Positions 18,687 to 28,611 of a stretch of 64,000 nucleotides of DNA are shown in pieces. The DNA is from Haliea sp040221975 (lineage in GTDB: Bacteria; Pseudomonadota; Gammaproteobacteria; Pseudomonadales; Halieaceae), in assembly GCA_040221975.1 (NCBI GenBank), contig JAVJWR010000013.1, forward strand, positions 1-64,000, read 5' to 3'. A program made the position numbers and the translations under genes. Numbering within the stretch: position 1 is the first letter of the stretch; the number at the start of each line of letters is the position of its first letter. Below the pieces are notes generated by a model that made no database searches, was not told the origin of the DNA, and worked only from the letters and a program-made list of their open reading frames with translations.

Positions 18687-21600
18687 CGCACTCCCTCCGC
18701 AGCCAATGCGTCGCTTTTAATAACGTCAGACTTTTTCTGTTTGGCATGGAGTTTCTGAAGCAATCCTGGCAGCGTCTCGCGGTATTGGTCGATTGCAGAT
18801 AATTTAACGGGGCCATAACCCTTTATCTCACCTACGGCGCCCAGGGCATGAATCGCTTCCTTAAAATTGCCTTCATTAGTCATCTTCACAACGTCACTTG
18901 CGAGCTTCCGATACTCTACAATAAGCGCCCTTTCCGACCGGCGCTCAGCGGTGTAGGAAAACGGATCTGCTAATGTCCCTCGCAAGAACTTCAGCTCGCG
19001 GAGAACTCGAAAAAGGGGGAAAACCCAGGGGCCAAAGCGTCGCTTTCTCGGTCGCCCGGTGTTCGGATCAATTCTGGAGATCAGCGGCGGCGACAGGTAA
19101 ACACTAACGGAATACTTCCCGGAGAACTGCCCTTGCATAAGCTTCGAGAAATCCTGACTTGTGTGCAGACGAGCCACCTCATACTCATCCTTATAGGCCA
19201 TAAGTCTTGATAAATTGAGGGCAATGGTGCGCACCAGATCATCAGCCTTATCAGGCAACTGGGCGGCGGCAACGCTGCGCATCTCCCTCACAAACTCTAG
19301 GTATTCATCGGCGTAACTCTTATTCTGATATTGTTCGAGAAGCTTCCCCCGGCTGAGCAATATGTCTTCGAGCCCCATATTGCTCTCAACCGGCAAGGCG
19401 TCTTTTTTATGCGCAGAGAGCGCTTCGGGTGAATAGGCCGCCACCCGACCTAAAGCGAGGGTTCGCAGATTATCGTCTATGTTCAGGCCGTGAAGTCGTA
19501 TCGCTGATTCCAGCGCTTCTAAAGAAACCGGCAGAAAACCGCTCTGCAAGGCAAAACCCAGCATCAACATATTTGTTGCAATACTGTCTCCGGTGAGTGT
19601 TGTAGCGAGTTGTGTAGCATTTAGAGAATGGCAATGCGTTTCACCGACTGCCTTGGCAATGACTGACTCCAGATCTCCCGCGTCGATTTCATAGTCACGA
19701 TTTTTCTGAAAGTTACCCGTAGGCGTCACGTCACCGTTAACTACTGCCCTGGTTACACCCGGCTTGATGGTCGCTAACACTGGCTGCCCAGATGCAACTA
19801 CCATATCGCACCCAATTATCAGGTCAGCCATAGCCATATCTAATCTGGATGCGTAAATCTCTGATTGTCCGGCGGCGATTCGGATATGGCTGGTAACGGC
19901 TCCGCCTTTTTGAGCCATGCCCGTTTGATCCAGTACACTGCAACCCTTTCCGTCGATATAGGCGGCCATACCAAGTATGGCTCCTATACTGAGCACTCCG
20001 GTGCCTCCTATACCTGTTACGAGCAGACCATACGTACCATCAATATCAGCCGTGATAGGCGATGGCAAGTTAAGTATCGCTGCATCCAGAATCGGATCAT
20101 TCAGTAAGTTAACCGCATTGATATCGGCACCTTCAACAGTCACAAACGAAGGACAAAAGCCCTTAAGGCAACTAAAGTCCTTGTTACATGAAGACTGATC
20201 TATTGTCCGTTTACGTCCAAATTCGGTTTCTACAGGCTGAATGCTCAAGCAATTCGATTGCACTGAGCAGTCGCCACAACCCTCGCAAACCTGCGGATTG
20301 ATAAAGACGCTTTTGCTGGGGTTGGGATAGGTTCCACGCTTGCGACGACGTCTTTTCTCTGCCGCACAGGTCTGCACATACACTAAAGCAGATACCCCGG
20401 ACACGCTGCGAAGTTCGCGCTGGACGCTATCCAGATTATCTCTATGATGAACATTTACTCCGCGCGGCAGTGAGTTTTCTCCCTGAAATCCGACCACGTC
20501 ATCGGTAACGACCACGACAGGAGAAACACGCTCCGCCAGCAACTGCCTGACCACATCCGCAGGCGATGGCGAGCCTTCTACAGGCTGACCACCCGTCATT
20601 GCCACGGCATCATTGTAAAGTATCTTGAATGTCATAACGGCATTCGCAGCAACTGCGGCACGAATCGCGAGTATTCCTGAATGCGCGTAGGTACCATCGC
20701 CCATATTCTGAAACATGTGCTCCCGGTCGACCAGCGGCCCTACAGATAGCCACGGCATTCCGTCGCCGCCCATGGGCATTGGCATTAGAGTGCGGCGAGC
20801 TGGCATGAAAGCGGCAAGGCCATGACAGCCAACTGCGCTCATCGCTATACTGCCGTCGGGCAATACAGTGCTGGTATTGTGTGGGCAGCCCGAACAGTAA
20901 AAGGGTGGTCGCACATGGCCACCATTCACTATGTTCTCGACGTTCTTAGCAATCCCCGTGTAATAGTCCTGCCTTGCCTGGATATCCTGGTCTACCAGGC
21001 CCATCGCCGCAAGCCTGCTGAAGATTGCAGCGCGGACACTGGATGGAGACAATTCGCCAGCGGAGGGCAACAATTTACCGCCAAGGTGATCCCACTTTCC
21101 AGTTAACACCGGCCGCTCGTCCTCGAGAAGGCCATAGAGAATGCGTGCTAGCTGCTCCTCAATTACGGGCCGCTTTTCCTCCACCACCAGTAACTCTCGG
21201 CTCCCTCTGGCGAAAGCCTTGACGCCGGTAGGCTCCAGCGGCCAGATCATGCCCGGTTTATAAACGCGAATGCCTACCTGGCTACACCTCTCGTCTGTCA
21301 GCCCAAGGTCTAACAGCGCCTGACGCGTGTCGAGGTAGGCTTTGCCGGCTGTCACAATCGACAGTGCACGAGTTGCAGAATCCAACGTGACTTTATCGAG
21401 GCCATTGACTCGTACAAACTCCTGAGCCAATGGCAGCCTCAGGTCTACTGTCAATCGCTCTTGCTCAAGCGGCGGACTCAACTGCCGCAATCCCACATCG
21501 TCGGCCTGATCCTTGCCCTGCGCTACGCCAAGGACACCCAAGTTCTGGCTGCTAAGCTCTATAGTCGCGGAGTGATCCAGTGTATCGGTGACACATTTCA

Positions 21601-22195
21601 AGCCAACAAATAGTCCACTTTGACGGGACATCTCCCAGCCCAACAGCCCATATTCGATGATCTCTTGAGGATTGGCCGGGTACAACACAGGTAACATTGC
21701 CGCTATAAGCGTATGCTCAGACTGATGCGCACTAGCCGATGATTTTCCTCCATGATCATCTCCGGTAACAATGAGTACACCCCCGGTAGGTGAAGTACCA
21801 TCCAGATTGCCTAGCTTGAGCGCCTCAATCGCACGGTCGGTACCAAGCCCCTTGCCATACCAGAGACCATAGACCCCTTCGAACTTTGACTCGCCAAACC
21901 AGTCCAGTTGCTGGGTTCCACGCACGCTGCTGGCCGCTAGCTCCTCATTGAGCCCTGGAAGAAATGTGATGTCATAAGATTCAAGTAGATCACGCGCTTT
22001 CCACAGGAACGCATCGTAGGTACCAATTGGTGAGCCTCTATAGCCAGAGATAAAGCCAGCGGTAGACAAGCCTGCGGCACGATCCCGACGCGCTTGATCG
22101 ATAGGCAATCTTACCAGAGCTTGAATAGCAGACATGTAGACACGCCCGGTGGTACGCAAATACTTGTCGTCCAGCGACACTGCAGACTTGGTCAT
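18683..22195 (-). CDS. Single-chain indolepyruvate-type 2-oxoacid:ferredoxin oxidoreductase
   Basis: 1170 residues from ATG 22195 (MTKSAVSLDD); a GTG at 22225 is the alternative. It fuses the alpha-type thiamine-diphosphate parts (GYRGSPIGTYD, then the TPP region GGDGMPWLSVGP and NDAVAMTGGQPVEG), a cluster-binding segment with cysteines in CEGCGDCSVQSNC, and a gamma-type domain (GIGGTGVLSIGAILG). Family members oxidatively decarboxylate aryl- or branched 2-oxoacids to acyl-CoA, reducing ferredoxin. Here it is embedded among acyl-CoA genes instead of amino-acid catabolism, which suggests a pathway-specific 2-oxoacid. It overlaps the following crotonase by four bases. Confidence 0.9.
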   Translation of the reverse strand: MTKSAVSLDDKYLRTTGRVYMSAIQALVRLPIDQARRDRAAGLSTAGFISGYRGSPIGTYDAFLWKARDLLESYDITFLPGLNEELAASSVRGTQQLDWFGESKFEGVYGLWYGKGLGTDRAIEALKLGNLDGTSPTGGVLIVTGDDHGGKSSASAHQSEHTLIAAMLPVLYPANPQEIIEYGLLGWEMSRQSGLFVGLKCVTDTLDHSATIELSSQNLGVLGVAQGKDQADDVGLRQLSPPLEQERLTVDLRLPLAQEFVRVNGLDKVTLDSATRALSIVTAGKAYLDTRQALLDLGLTDERCSQVGIRVYKPGMIWPLEPTGVKAFARGSRELLVVEEKRPVIEEQLARILYGLLEDERPVLTGKWDHLGGKLLPSAGELSPSSVRAAIFSRLAAMGLVDQDIQARQDYYTGIAKNVENIVNGGHVRPPFYCSGCPHNTSTVLPDGSIAMSAVGCHGLAAFMPARRTLMPMPMGGDGMPWLSVGPLVDREHMFQNMGDGTYAHSGILAIRAAVAANAVMTFKILYNDAVAMTGGQPVEGSPSPADVVRQLLAERVSPVVVVTDDVVGFQGENSLPRGVNVHHRDNLDSVQRELRSVSGVSALVYVQTCAAEKRRRRKRGTYPNPSKSVFINPQVCEGCGDCSVQSNCLSIQPVETEFGRKRTIDQSSCNKDFSCLKGFCPSFVTVEGADINAVNLLNDPILDAAILNLPSPITADIDGTYGLLVTGIGGTGVLSIGAILGMAAYIDGKGCSVLDQTGMAQKGGAVTSHIRIAAGQSEIYASRLDMAMADLIIGCDMVVASGQPVLATIKPGVTRAVVNGDVTPTGNFQKNRDYEIDAGDLESVIAKAVGETHCHSLNATQLATTLTGDSIATNMLMLGFALQSGFLPVSLEALESAIRLHGLNIDDNLRTLALGRVAAYSPEALSAHKKDALPVESNMGLEDILLSRGKLLEQYQNKSYADEYLEFVREMRSVAAAQLPDKADDLVRTIALNLSRLMAYKDEYEVARLHTSQDFSKLMQGQFSGKYSVSVYLSPPLISRIDPNTGRPRKRRFGPWVFPLFRVLRELKFLRGTLADPFSYTAERRSERALIVEYRKLASDVVKMTNEGNFKEAIHALGAVGEIKGYGPVKLSAIDQYRETLPGLLQKLHAKQKKSDVIKSDALAAEGVR

Positions 22196-22262
22196 ACCAG
22201 ACCCTGCATGCACGTTAAATGCCACTGGCGCATCACTCGAATCTTCCTTCTGGCCACAATGA

Positions 22263-22739
22263 TCAAGAATTTCCTCCAGGGTCTCCGGCCAGCAGCCGCT
22301 TGGGACAGTAGGTTAAAACCAGTTCGTCGTTCTGGTTGTAGACTTTTACCTCGGCGACAACGATCGCCCGATTGAGCTTTGAGGTAGGCTTGATTGACGT
22401 GATGTCGCAGGTTGCCCAAATAGAGTCATTCACGCGTACGGGTAAATGTGCTTCTGTGTGCACCTCAAGCAATGCCAGCCCTGTTCCCTGAATCAAGGTC
22501 TGAAAAAGCATGCCCTCAATGAATGCCTGCGTTAGCGCAGCGGGAACGAGCCTTCCAGGAATCGCTGCATGGGGGTATTGCGCATCAATGAAAATGGCCT
22601 CAAGCATCCCCGTTACCGATATGAAATTTACAAGATCTGTTTCAGTAATCGTCCGGCGCAATGTTCGACCGACGATACCCAGATCAAGTTCCTGCCAATA
22701 CTTCCCTGTACCGATGATCTTCTGGGGCAGTTCACTCAC
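22263..22739 (-). CDS. MaoC/hot-dog-fold dehydratase-like protein
   Basis: This 158-residue single hot-dog domain has a GTG start overlapping the upstream acyl-CoA dehydrogenase by eight bases, preceded by AGGAGAGG. The order of segments (TITETDLVNFISVTG, then GRLVPAALTQAFIEGML, then VNDSIWATCDITSIKPTSK) is that of MaoC-like hydratases. However, the canonical Asp/His hydratase motif is not clear, so it may be a thioesterase-like or substrate-binding partner. MaoC-fold partners next to split acyl-CoA dehydrogenases are known in steroid side-chain degradation, where two half-size proteins form the hydratase. Confidence 0.75.
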   Translation of the reverse strand: MSELPQKIIGTGKYWQELDLGIVGRTLRRTITETDLVNFISVTGMLEAIFIDAQYPHAAIPGRLVPAALTQAFIEGMLFQTLIQGTGLALLEVHTEAHLPVRVNDSIWATCDITSIKPTSKLNRAIVVAEVKVYNQNDELVLTYCPKRLLAGDPGGNS

Positions 22740-23709
22740 ATTCCTCTCCTTGTTCTTGAAGCTCAGATCTTACAAAGTCGGGCGTTGATTTCAGCGATGC
22801 TTCAAGTCGCAGCTCACCCAGACAACGCGCCCAGTAGCTGTCTGAGCCGTAACAAAGCTGCCATTCGCGCAAACGACGCGTATAGAGCTGGAGGTCATAT
22901 TCCTCCGTAATCCCGATGGCACCATGGACAGCGTGAGCCATACCACAAATCTCTGGAACGGCTTCGCTTGCTCGCGTTTTCGCCACCGCCACACGACCCC
23001 GGTGGAATTCATCGCCAGACAAGCCGATTCGGGCAGCAAGATTTACAGCTACCACGTGTTCAGCGGCTACAGCCAGGCGATGTTGAATAACCTGAAAATT
23101 AGACAAGGAACGCCCAAACTGCTCTCGCTGCGACACATACAGGAGCGACATCTCCAGTACCTTACTGAGCCCGCCCGCAATTTTTGCCGCAGTGAGCGCA
23201 GCGCCGCATGCCAGCAAATCCAAGGAATTTTCCTCGACGGAATACATCGGGTCGACACTGTAATCAACAAAGCTCTTACCTAAGCCAAAAGCCCCGGTCG
23301 ATCGTTCGCTGACAGGCCGAACCACGAGCGCACTGCCTTCCCGAGTCAGAACTGCATTTGCCACAGCTGCAACCGACTCTGCACCTGATACAGGCAAGAT
23401 ACCCACAAATAGCTCAGCAGGAAAAGTGATGCCCGCTTTGTCAAAGACGGCACGAGCAAGCATTGTCTCCACTATCGGAAGGGGAAATAGATACTCGCCA
23501 ACCGCAGTAACCAGCGGACAGAAACCAGCAAGAGAAATTCCAGCTCCGCCACGCGACTCCGATAAAAGCACGTCCAGATAACCGGACTCCACCACACTGG
23601 ACCAAATACGCTCTGGATTCTTCCCAGAATCAATTTGCCGTACTGTGGCAGGCGTTATGCTATCGCGTAACAACCTTACAAACGCGTCGAGGATCAGATC
23701 GTCAATCAT
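22732..23709 (-). CDS. Acyl-CoA dehydrogenase, beta-type subunit of a split pair (pair 2)
   Basis: This 325-residue protein is short for the family. It has the GGAGISLAGF region, REQFGRSLSNFQVIQHRLAV and the C-terminal HGAIGITEEYDLQLYTRRL, but no GGTSE tail and no Glu-containing ER helix (ACGAALTAAKIAGGLSK instead). This is the pattern of the non-catalytic subunit in heterotetrameric acyl-CoA dehydrogenases. Its ATG overlaps the stop of the preceding, catalytic-type gene by one base (TAATG), so equal synthesis of the two is likely. The MaoC-like gene follows with an eight-base overlap. Confidence 0.85.
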   Translation of the reverse strand: MIDDLILDAFVRLLRDSITPATVRQIDSGKNPERIWSSVVESGYLDVLLSESRGGAGISLAGFCPLVTAVGEYLFPLPIVETMLARAVFDKAGITFPAELFVGILPVSGAESVAAVANAVLTREGSALVVRPVSERSTGAFGLGKSFVDYSVDPMYSVEENSLDLLACGAALTAAKIAGGLSKVLEMSLLYVSQREQFGRSLSNFQVIQHRLAVAAEHVVAVNLAARIGLSGDEFHRGRVAVAKTRASEAVPEICGMAHAVHGAIGITEEYDLQLYTRRLREWQLCYGSDSYWARCLGELRLEASLKSTPDFVRSELQEQGEECE

Positions 23710-24860
23710 TATCTCAACCCCAATCCACGGGCCACCATACCTCTGAGGATTTCTCGAGTACCACCGCGCAACGAAAATGCATCACTGAGCTGCAGGAGAA
23801 ACGCAAGAGTCGGCATCAAGTCAGCCGAATTATTGAGATCGGGATGACTGCCTACAGAGTTGGCAACGCAAAGTGGAATCGTCTGCTCAAACTCAGTGCC
23901 CAGATCCTTGAACAGTGCGGCAGCAATTTGAGGGGACGCTCCTTGTGCCAACTGCGATGTCAACGCAACCGACATTGCCCGTAAAGATGCCAGCCTGGCT
24001 ATTAACCTTCCAACGATTTCGATGTCCCTTGCGTCCGCGCGCCCCCGAATTTTCTCAATCCACAGATCCAGAAGCACCAGGCTCGAGTAGATGCGTTCCG
24101 GTCCGCTTCGCTCGAAGGCGAGCTCAGCATTGACCTGCTTCCATCCATTACCTTCCTCCCCGATCAGCGCTGAGCTCTCCAGGTAGACGTTATCAAAGTG
24201 TACTTCGCTGAAATCGCTATCTCCTGTCGCCAACTGGATCGGCCGCGCGGTGATCCCCGGCAGGCGCAGATCAAGGATAAACTGCGACAAGCCTTTTTGA
24301 CGGTCCTTGCTGGTTCCTGTAGTGCGCACCAGTGCAATCATATAGTCCGCCTTGTGGCCGTAGGTGGTCCAGATTTTTGAGCCGTTGAGTATCCAGCCAT
24401 CTCCCTGTCGCACGGCCTGCGTACGAATGCTCGCCAAGTCTGACCCAGAGTCTGGCTCACTCATACCGATACAGAAAACACTATCACCACGGCAGATACC
24501 CGGAAGATAGAACTCTCTCTGCTGCTCCGTACCAAAGTTCAACAACAAAGGTCCACTCTGCCGGTCGCCTATCCAATGGGCGGCTATGGGAGCGCCGGCC
24601 ACCAGCAACTCTTCCACCAGCACAAATCGCGCAAAGGCATCTCTGCCCGCACCGCCATATCGCTCCGGAAAAGTCAGTCCCAACCAACCCATCGAGCCCA
24701 GCGCCGCACTGAACCCTCTGTCAAACCCTGTCCAGGTTCTTGCTCGCTCAAGCGGCCCCACACCTTGCATACGCTCACGGAGAAACGCTCTGACCGGATC
24801 TCTCAATGCTTCGGCTTCTGGCGGAAATCGTGACCGTGGAAAGTACTCAAGAATTGACAT
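23709..24860 (-). CDS. Acyl-CoA dehydrogenase, alpha-type subunit of a split pair (pair 2)
   Basis: 383 residues with GMSEPDSGSDLASIRTQAVR, LNGSKIWTTYGHKADYMIAL, an ER helix (AELAFERSGPER) for the catalytic Glu, and a shortened C-terminus RGGTREILRGMVARGLG in which the usual GGTSE is GGTRE. It probably pairs with the following gene product to make an alpha2-beta2 dehydrogenase. It is the first gene of a minus-strand unit with the beta subunit, MaoC-like protein, 2-oxoacid oxidoreductase and crotonase. About 293 bases upstream hold no recognisable gene and should contain its promoter. Confidence 0.87.
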   Translation of the reverse strand: MSILEYFPRSRFPPEAEALRDPVRAFLRERMQGVGPLERARTWTGFDRGFSAALGSMGWLGLTFPERYGGAGRDAFARFVLVEELLVAGAPIAAHWIGDRQSGPLLLNFGTEQQREFYLPGICRGDSVFCIGMSEPDSGSDLASIRTQAVRQGDGWILNGSKIWTTYGHKADYMIALVRTTGTSKDRQKGLSQFILDLRLPGITARPIQLATGDSDFSEVHFDNVYLESSALIGEEGNGWKQVNAELAFERSGPERIYSSLVLLDLWIEKIRGRADARDIEIVGRLIARLASLRAMSVALTSQLAQGASPQIAAALFKDLGTEFEQTIPLCVANSVGSHPDLNNSADLMPTLAFLLQLSDAFSLRGGTREILRGMVARGLGLR

Positions 24861-25153
24861 TACAACACCTCACATATTTTCTCGCAGACAGAAAAAGCCA
24901 ATGTAAGGAACGCGAGGTAATGGAGGTTCTGACTGTCACGGATGTGCACTCTTTTTTGATAAAAATCATACTCTTAAGGTTGCTTATGACGGCGAGAAGC
25001 CAACGCAAAGTTCGCTCTACCATGACTAACCAAATACATTCCCCCTTTATAATCTGTTTGCGGATTTCCGAGTGACACTTGGATGCAGTTCCGCTAGTCT
25101 GTAGGGGAATTTTCTGGGGATAGGCAACTTCGGATTAGAAGACAGTAGAGAAC

Positions 25154-26731
25154 CTAGCTGTAGAGAGCTCGCAGTTCGTGCTTTTTTACTTTGCCGGAAG
25201 GCGTCAGGGGCAGCTCATCTACGATATATATGGCCTTGGGTATTTTATAGCCTGCGATTTTGTTGCGTAGAAACAGCCTGAGCTCGTCACCGGTCGTGGT
25301 GAACGATTCTTTCAGTTGCACGACTGCGGTGACCGCCTCTCCGAATTCTGGTTCGTGTATCCCGAAAACCGCAGCGACAGATATCGCCTCGTGCTGATAT
25401 AGCACATTTTCAACTTCTATCGGATAAACATTTTCCCCGCCGGTAACGATCATGTCTTTAATTCGATCTACGATGTAAAGAAAGCCCTCAGCGTCCAGGC
25501 GACCTCCATCACCCGTGCGATACCATCCGTCGTGTAAGACTTCGGATGTCGCCTGTGGTTTCCGCCAATAGCCAGACATCATCATGGCTGATTTGATCTC
25601 GACTTCACCCACTGTTCCAATGGCCACAGCATCGCCACTTTCCGGATCAACAATCCGTAGCTCAACACCTGGACAGGCTCTACCACATGATTCCAGCTGC
25701 TGTGTCTTGGTCGGGTCGTGTTCAGCCGGCGACATGCAGACCTGCGTACCACCCGCCTCAGTCATACCGTAGTTATGCATAAAACCAACGTTCGGCAATA
25801 TCTTCAGGGCTTCGCGGAGCACGGCTGGTGATATGGGAGAGGCGCCATACACCAGTAGCCGCAGGTGCAGCAAGACAACTCCCTGATCTTTGACTTCACG
25901 AATTAGCCAATTGATAACCACAGGTGGTGCGAATAGCCTTGTTATTCTACGCTCTATAAGAGTTGTGAGTATTTCCCCAACGTCAAACGAATCCTTGATA
26001 ACGCAGGTGGCGCCTCTATAAAGAGTGCCATACAACAAGGCGCTTCCGGCAACATGAAACAGCGGGGCAGCAAGAAGAAACAATTCGTCTTCTTGCCACT
26101 GATACCAATCTCCAAGTTCGTCCTCCATAGCTCTGTGTTGTGCGAGGCTGCTTTTGCTTATCATCACGCCTTTGGGCAATCCCGTGGTGCCGCTTGTATA
26201 ATGAATTAGACTACAGCTCTCGGGCCCGATTTCCGGTCCACAAAATTCGTCCGACTGTTCATCCCTCCATTTTGTATAGCCCTCCTGCTCTGACAAGGGA
26301 ATGCATTGCGCCTTGATACCTGCAACCCCACCGCCCAAAATGACTGAGAACTCCGGATCGTGAAATATCATCATCGGATCGGCGTCTTCAAGGACCAGGC
26401 GAAGCTCAGGACCCGCCAGCCTGCAATTTACTGGCACTGCAATAATACCGCTCCTTAACGCACCCAACATCAGTTCAACGTAGTGATCACTGTTTTTCGC
26501 CAGGATGGCTACTCGATCTCCTTGAACCAACCCTGCAGCGTAAAAACCATTGGCTACGCGAGCCGTGTTCACTTGCAGTGTACCGTAGGAAGTCTCACGG
26601 CTTTCATATACCAAGGCGAGCCTGGCGGGATAGGCACCTGAGGTTTCCGAAATTCGGTCCAGTAAGTCATTCGCTTGAGAGAACGCACTTTTAGACCGTC
26701 GTTCACCGTTACCACTCATGGGAGTGGACAT
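25154..26731 (-). CDS. Acyl-CoA synthetase (AMP-forming, class I adenylating)
   Basis: This 525-residue ligase has the phosphate-binding loop YTSGTTGLPKGV, the adenine segment MHNYGMTEAGG, the hinge motif DRIKDMIVTGGENVYPIEVE and the C-terminal catalytic Lys in PSGKVKKHELR. It activates a carboxylic acid with ATP and CoA, the entry step for the acyl-CoA dehydrogenases, crotonases and thiolase around it. It resembles the fatty-acid/aromatic acid ligases used in steroid and terpenoid catabolism; the substrate cannot be deduced. It is transcribed alone, divergent from the SnoaL-like gene. Confidence 0.9.
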   Translation of the reverse strand: MSTPMSGNGERRSKSAFSQANDLLDRISETSGAYPARLALVYESRETSYGTLQVNTARVANGFYAAGLVQGDRVAILAKNSDHYVELMLGALRSGIIAVPVNCRLAGPELRLVLEDADPMMIFHDPEFSVILGGGVAGIKAQCIPLSEQEGYTKWRDEQSDEFCGPEIGPESCSLIHYTSGTTGLPKGVMISKSSLAQHRAMEDELGDWYQWQEDELFLLAAPLFHVAGSALLYGTLYRGATCVIKDSFDVGEILTTLIERRITRLFAPPVVINWLIREVKDQGVVLLHLRLLVYGASPISPAVLREALKILPNVGFMHNYGMTEAGGTQVCMSPAEHDPTKTQQLESCGRACPGVELRIVDPESGDAVAIGTVGEVEIKSAMMMSGYWRKPQATSEVLHDGWYRTGDGGRLDAEGFLYIVDRIKDMIVTGGENVYPIEVENVLYQHEAISVAAVFGIHEPEFGEAVTAVVQLKESFTTTGDELRLFLRNKIAGYKIPKAIYIVDELPLTPSGKVKKHELRALYS

Positions 26732-26963
26732 ACTGTCTCCTAACGTTTGTCGCGCTGATCAGAAGGTTACAGCGCACGAGCATCAGTCGTCATCTCAGCT
26801 GCGCAAAGTTCATGTCCATGTTTGCAACAGTACTTGTCTGTCGCAGCAATAGTTGACCGCGAGTATCATATCTATGCGATCATGCAAGGTGTCCGGCAGC
26901 AACGTGAACTACAAAAAGTGTGCGGTAAATTACCTGTTACTCGTTCGGTAAAGGGATGTAGAA

Positions 26964-27524
26964 ATGGCTTTGGAAGCGCAGATATCTGAAATTGCTGATC
27001 GGGAGGCTATAAAGCAATGCCTGTACCTTTATTGTCGTGGTATCGACCGACGCAGTCCAGAGCTTCTCAATAAGCTTTTTTGGCCTGATAGCACCGTGGA
27101 ATATGGCATTTTCAATGGCGGAGGCTCGGAGTTCTCCCTGTCGATCTGCGATTGGCTGGAGGGCGGTGGCGTTATCAGCACTGCCCATCATTTAGGTAAT
27201 ATTGTTATCGCGCTTGATGGTAACAGTGCGCACACCGAGTCCTATCTCAACGCACACCACACGATAAGGGGGGACGGTGAATTGTGTAGCGACTGCATGA
27301 TAGGAGCGCGGTATCAGGACCGGTTCGAAAAGCGTGACAACGAGTGGAGGATCGTTTTCAGACGCTTGGTCTACGACTGGTTTAGAACGTTCCCAGATAC
27401 ATTTGACTGGAAAGCTGGGGCGCTTGGGGTCACAAGTGAAAACGCAACTATAGGTGGCGCCAGCGACGATCAGTGGGATACTCTCAATAAAGCTATGGGC
27501 ATGGCAACTCTGCGCGCCAGCTAG
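26964..27524 (+). CDS. SnoaL-like / NTF2-fold protein
   Basis: This 186-residue protein has the cone-shaped-barrel pattern of the SnoaL_4 group: IADREAIKQCLYLYCRGIDRR at the start, then HHLGNIVIALDG, ESYLNAHHTI and WRIVFRRLVYDWFR. Relatives include ketosteroid-isomerase-like and ring-hydroxylating-dioxygenase-beta-like proteins and are very common in catabolic clusters. A catalytic Asp/His pair of SnoaL cyclases is possible but not certain. AAGGGA precedes the ATG. It opens a plus-strand set with an SDR, a P450 and a rubredoxin, so it may isomerise or dehydrate a hydroxylated ring intermediate. Confidence 0.8.
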   Translation: MALEAQISEIADREAIKQCLYLYCRGIDRRSPELLNKLFWPDSTVEYGIFNGGGSEFSLSICDWLEGGGVISTAHHLGNIVIALDGNSAHTESYLNAHHTIRGDGELCSDCMIGARYQDRFEKRDNEWRIVFRRLVYDWFRTFPDTFDWKAGALGVTSENATIGGASDDQWDTLNKAMGMATLRAS

Positions 27525-27768
27525 TTTCCACTGCGCAACATCTCCTCGCTCACTTAGCCTCCCGTAAACCGCTGGGCAGCAATTGCCAGTGCAATGACAC
27601 ACACTTTGTCCCCCACTGCACCTACTCTTGTCTGTAATTGCGCGGTTCACCGCCGCGATTGTTGAGTTACCCCAGTCCTGTCACTATTAAACGATAATGG
27701 CGAAACCCAAGACGCAATGTGCTTCCTGCCCGATTACCGTGCAATGATCAATTATTAGAGGTACGAGA

Positions 27769-28503
27769 ATGAGTAGTCTTACCGGAAAAGTGGTGGCAAT
27801 CAGTGGCGGCGCCCGAGGAATGGGCGCTGCGGAGGCCCGGTTGTTCGTCCGCGAGGGCGCTCGCGTTATTATCGGTGACTTGTTGGAGTCTGAAGGAGTC
27901 AACCTGAGTAACGAACTGGGGGATAGCGCCCGCTTCTGTTGCCTGGACGTTAGCCAGGAATCCAGTTGGATTGCGTTTTTTCAATTCGCAGACTCAGAAT
28001 TTGGCCGATTGGATGCACTGGTCAACAATGCCGGCATCCTCCAGCCTGGAGCACTTGCTGACCTTAATGTGGATGAGGTAAGACGCAGTTTTGAGATTAA
28101 CCAGCTGGGCCCCATGTTAGGCATTAAACACGCTGCTCCACTGCTTCGCAAATCTGGAGGTGGCTCAATAGTTAACCTGTCCTCCAGTGTCGGAATGAGA
28201 CCTTTTGCCGGCATCGGTGCCTACGCTGCAACCAAGTGGGCTATTCGCGGAATTAGCAAAGTGGCGGCCCTGGAACTAGTCGGCGACAACATAAGGGTGA
28301 ACGCAATACTTCCGGGCTATATCCGCACTCCAATGACCGAAGCTCTTGGCGCTGACATGGATGAAGTCGGACTATCGCTGACTCCAACTGGACGAGCCGG
28401 TACACCGGAAGAAGTCGCAATGCTCGCCCGTTTTCTTGTGTCCGATGAGAGCCTTTACATCTCGGGAGCGGATTACACGATCGACGGTGCTTCAACGATA
28501 TAG
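27769..28503 (+). CDS. Short-chain dehydrogenase, hydroxysteroid/alcohol type
   Basis: This 244-residue SDR has a glycine motif SGGARGMG in which the usual first Thr is Ser, the NNAG motif, a Ser cluster (LSSSVGM), and the catalytic pair Tyr/Lys in YAATK. The closing SGADYTIDGA is typical of classical SDRs resembling 3-alpha/20-beta-hydroxysteroid dehydrogenases. AGAGG precedes the ATG. Downstream lies a P450, so oxidation of the alcohol that the P450 forms is a plausible role (inference). Confidence 0.85.
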   Translation: MSSLTGKVVAISGGARGMGAAEARLFVREGARVIIGDLLESEGVNLSNELGDSARFCCLDVSQESSWIAFFQFADSEFGRLDALVNNAGILQPGALADLNVDEVRRSFEINQLGPMLGIKHAAPLLRKSGGGSIVNLSSSVGMRPFAGIGAYAATKWAIRGISKVAALELVGDNIRVNAILPGYIRTPMTEALGADMDEVGLSLTPTGRAGTPEEVAMLARFLVSDESLYISGADYTIDGASTI

Positions 28504-28611
28504 GAACTGACTTTGAAAATTCCAGACAGATGAAGACGCATCACCATTCTGGCACAAAGTTCGTAGAGTATTCACGCCTGGTTTGCAGGTATGAAGAGGA
28601 ATCAGAGACCT

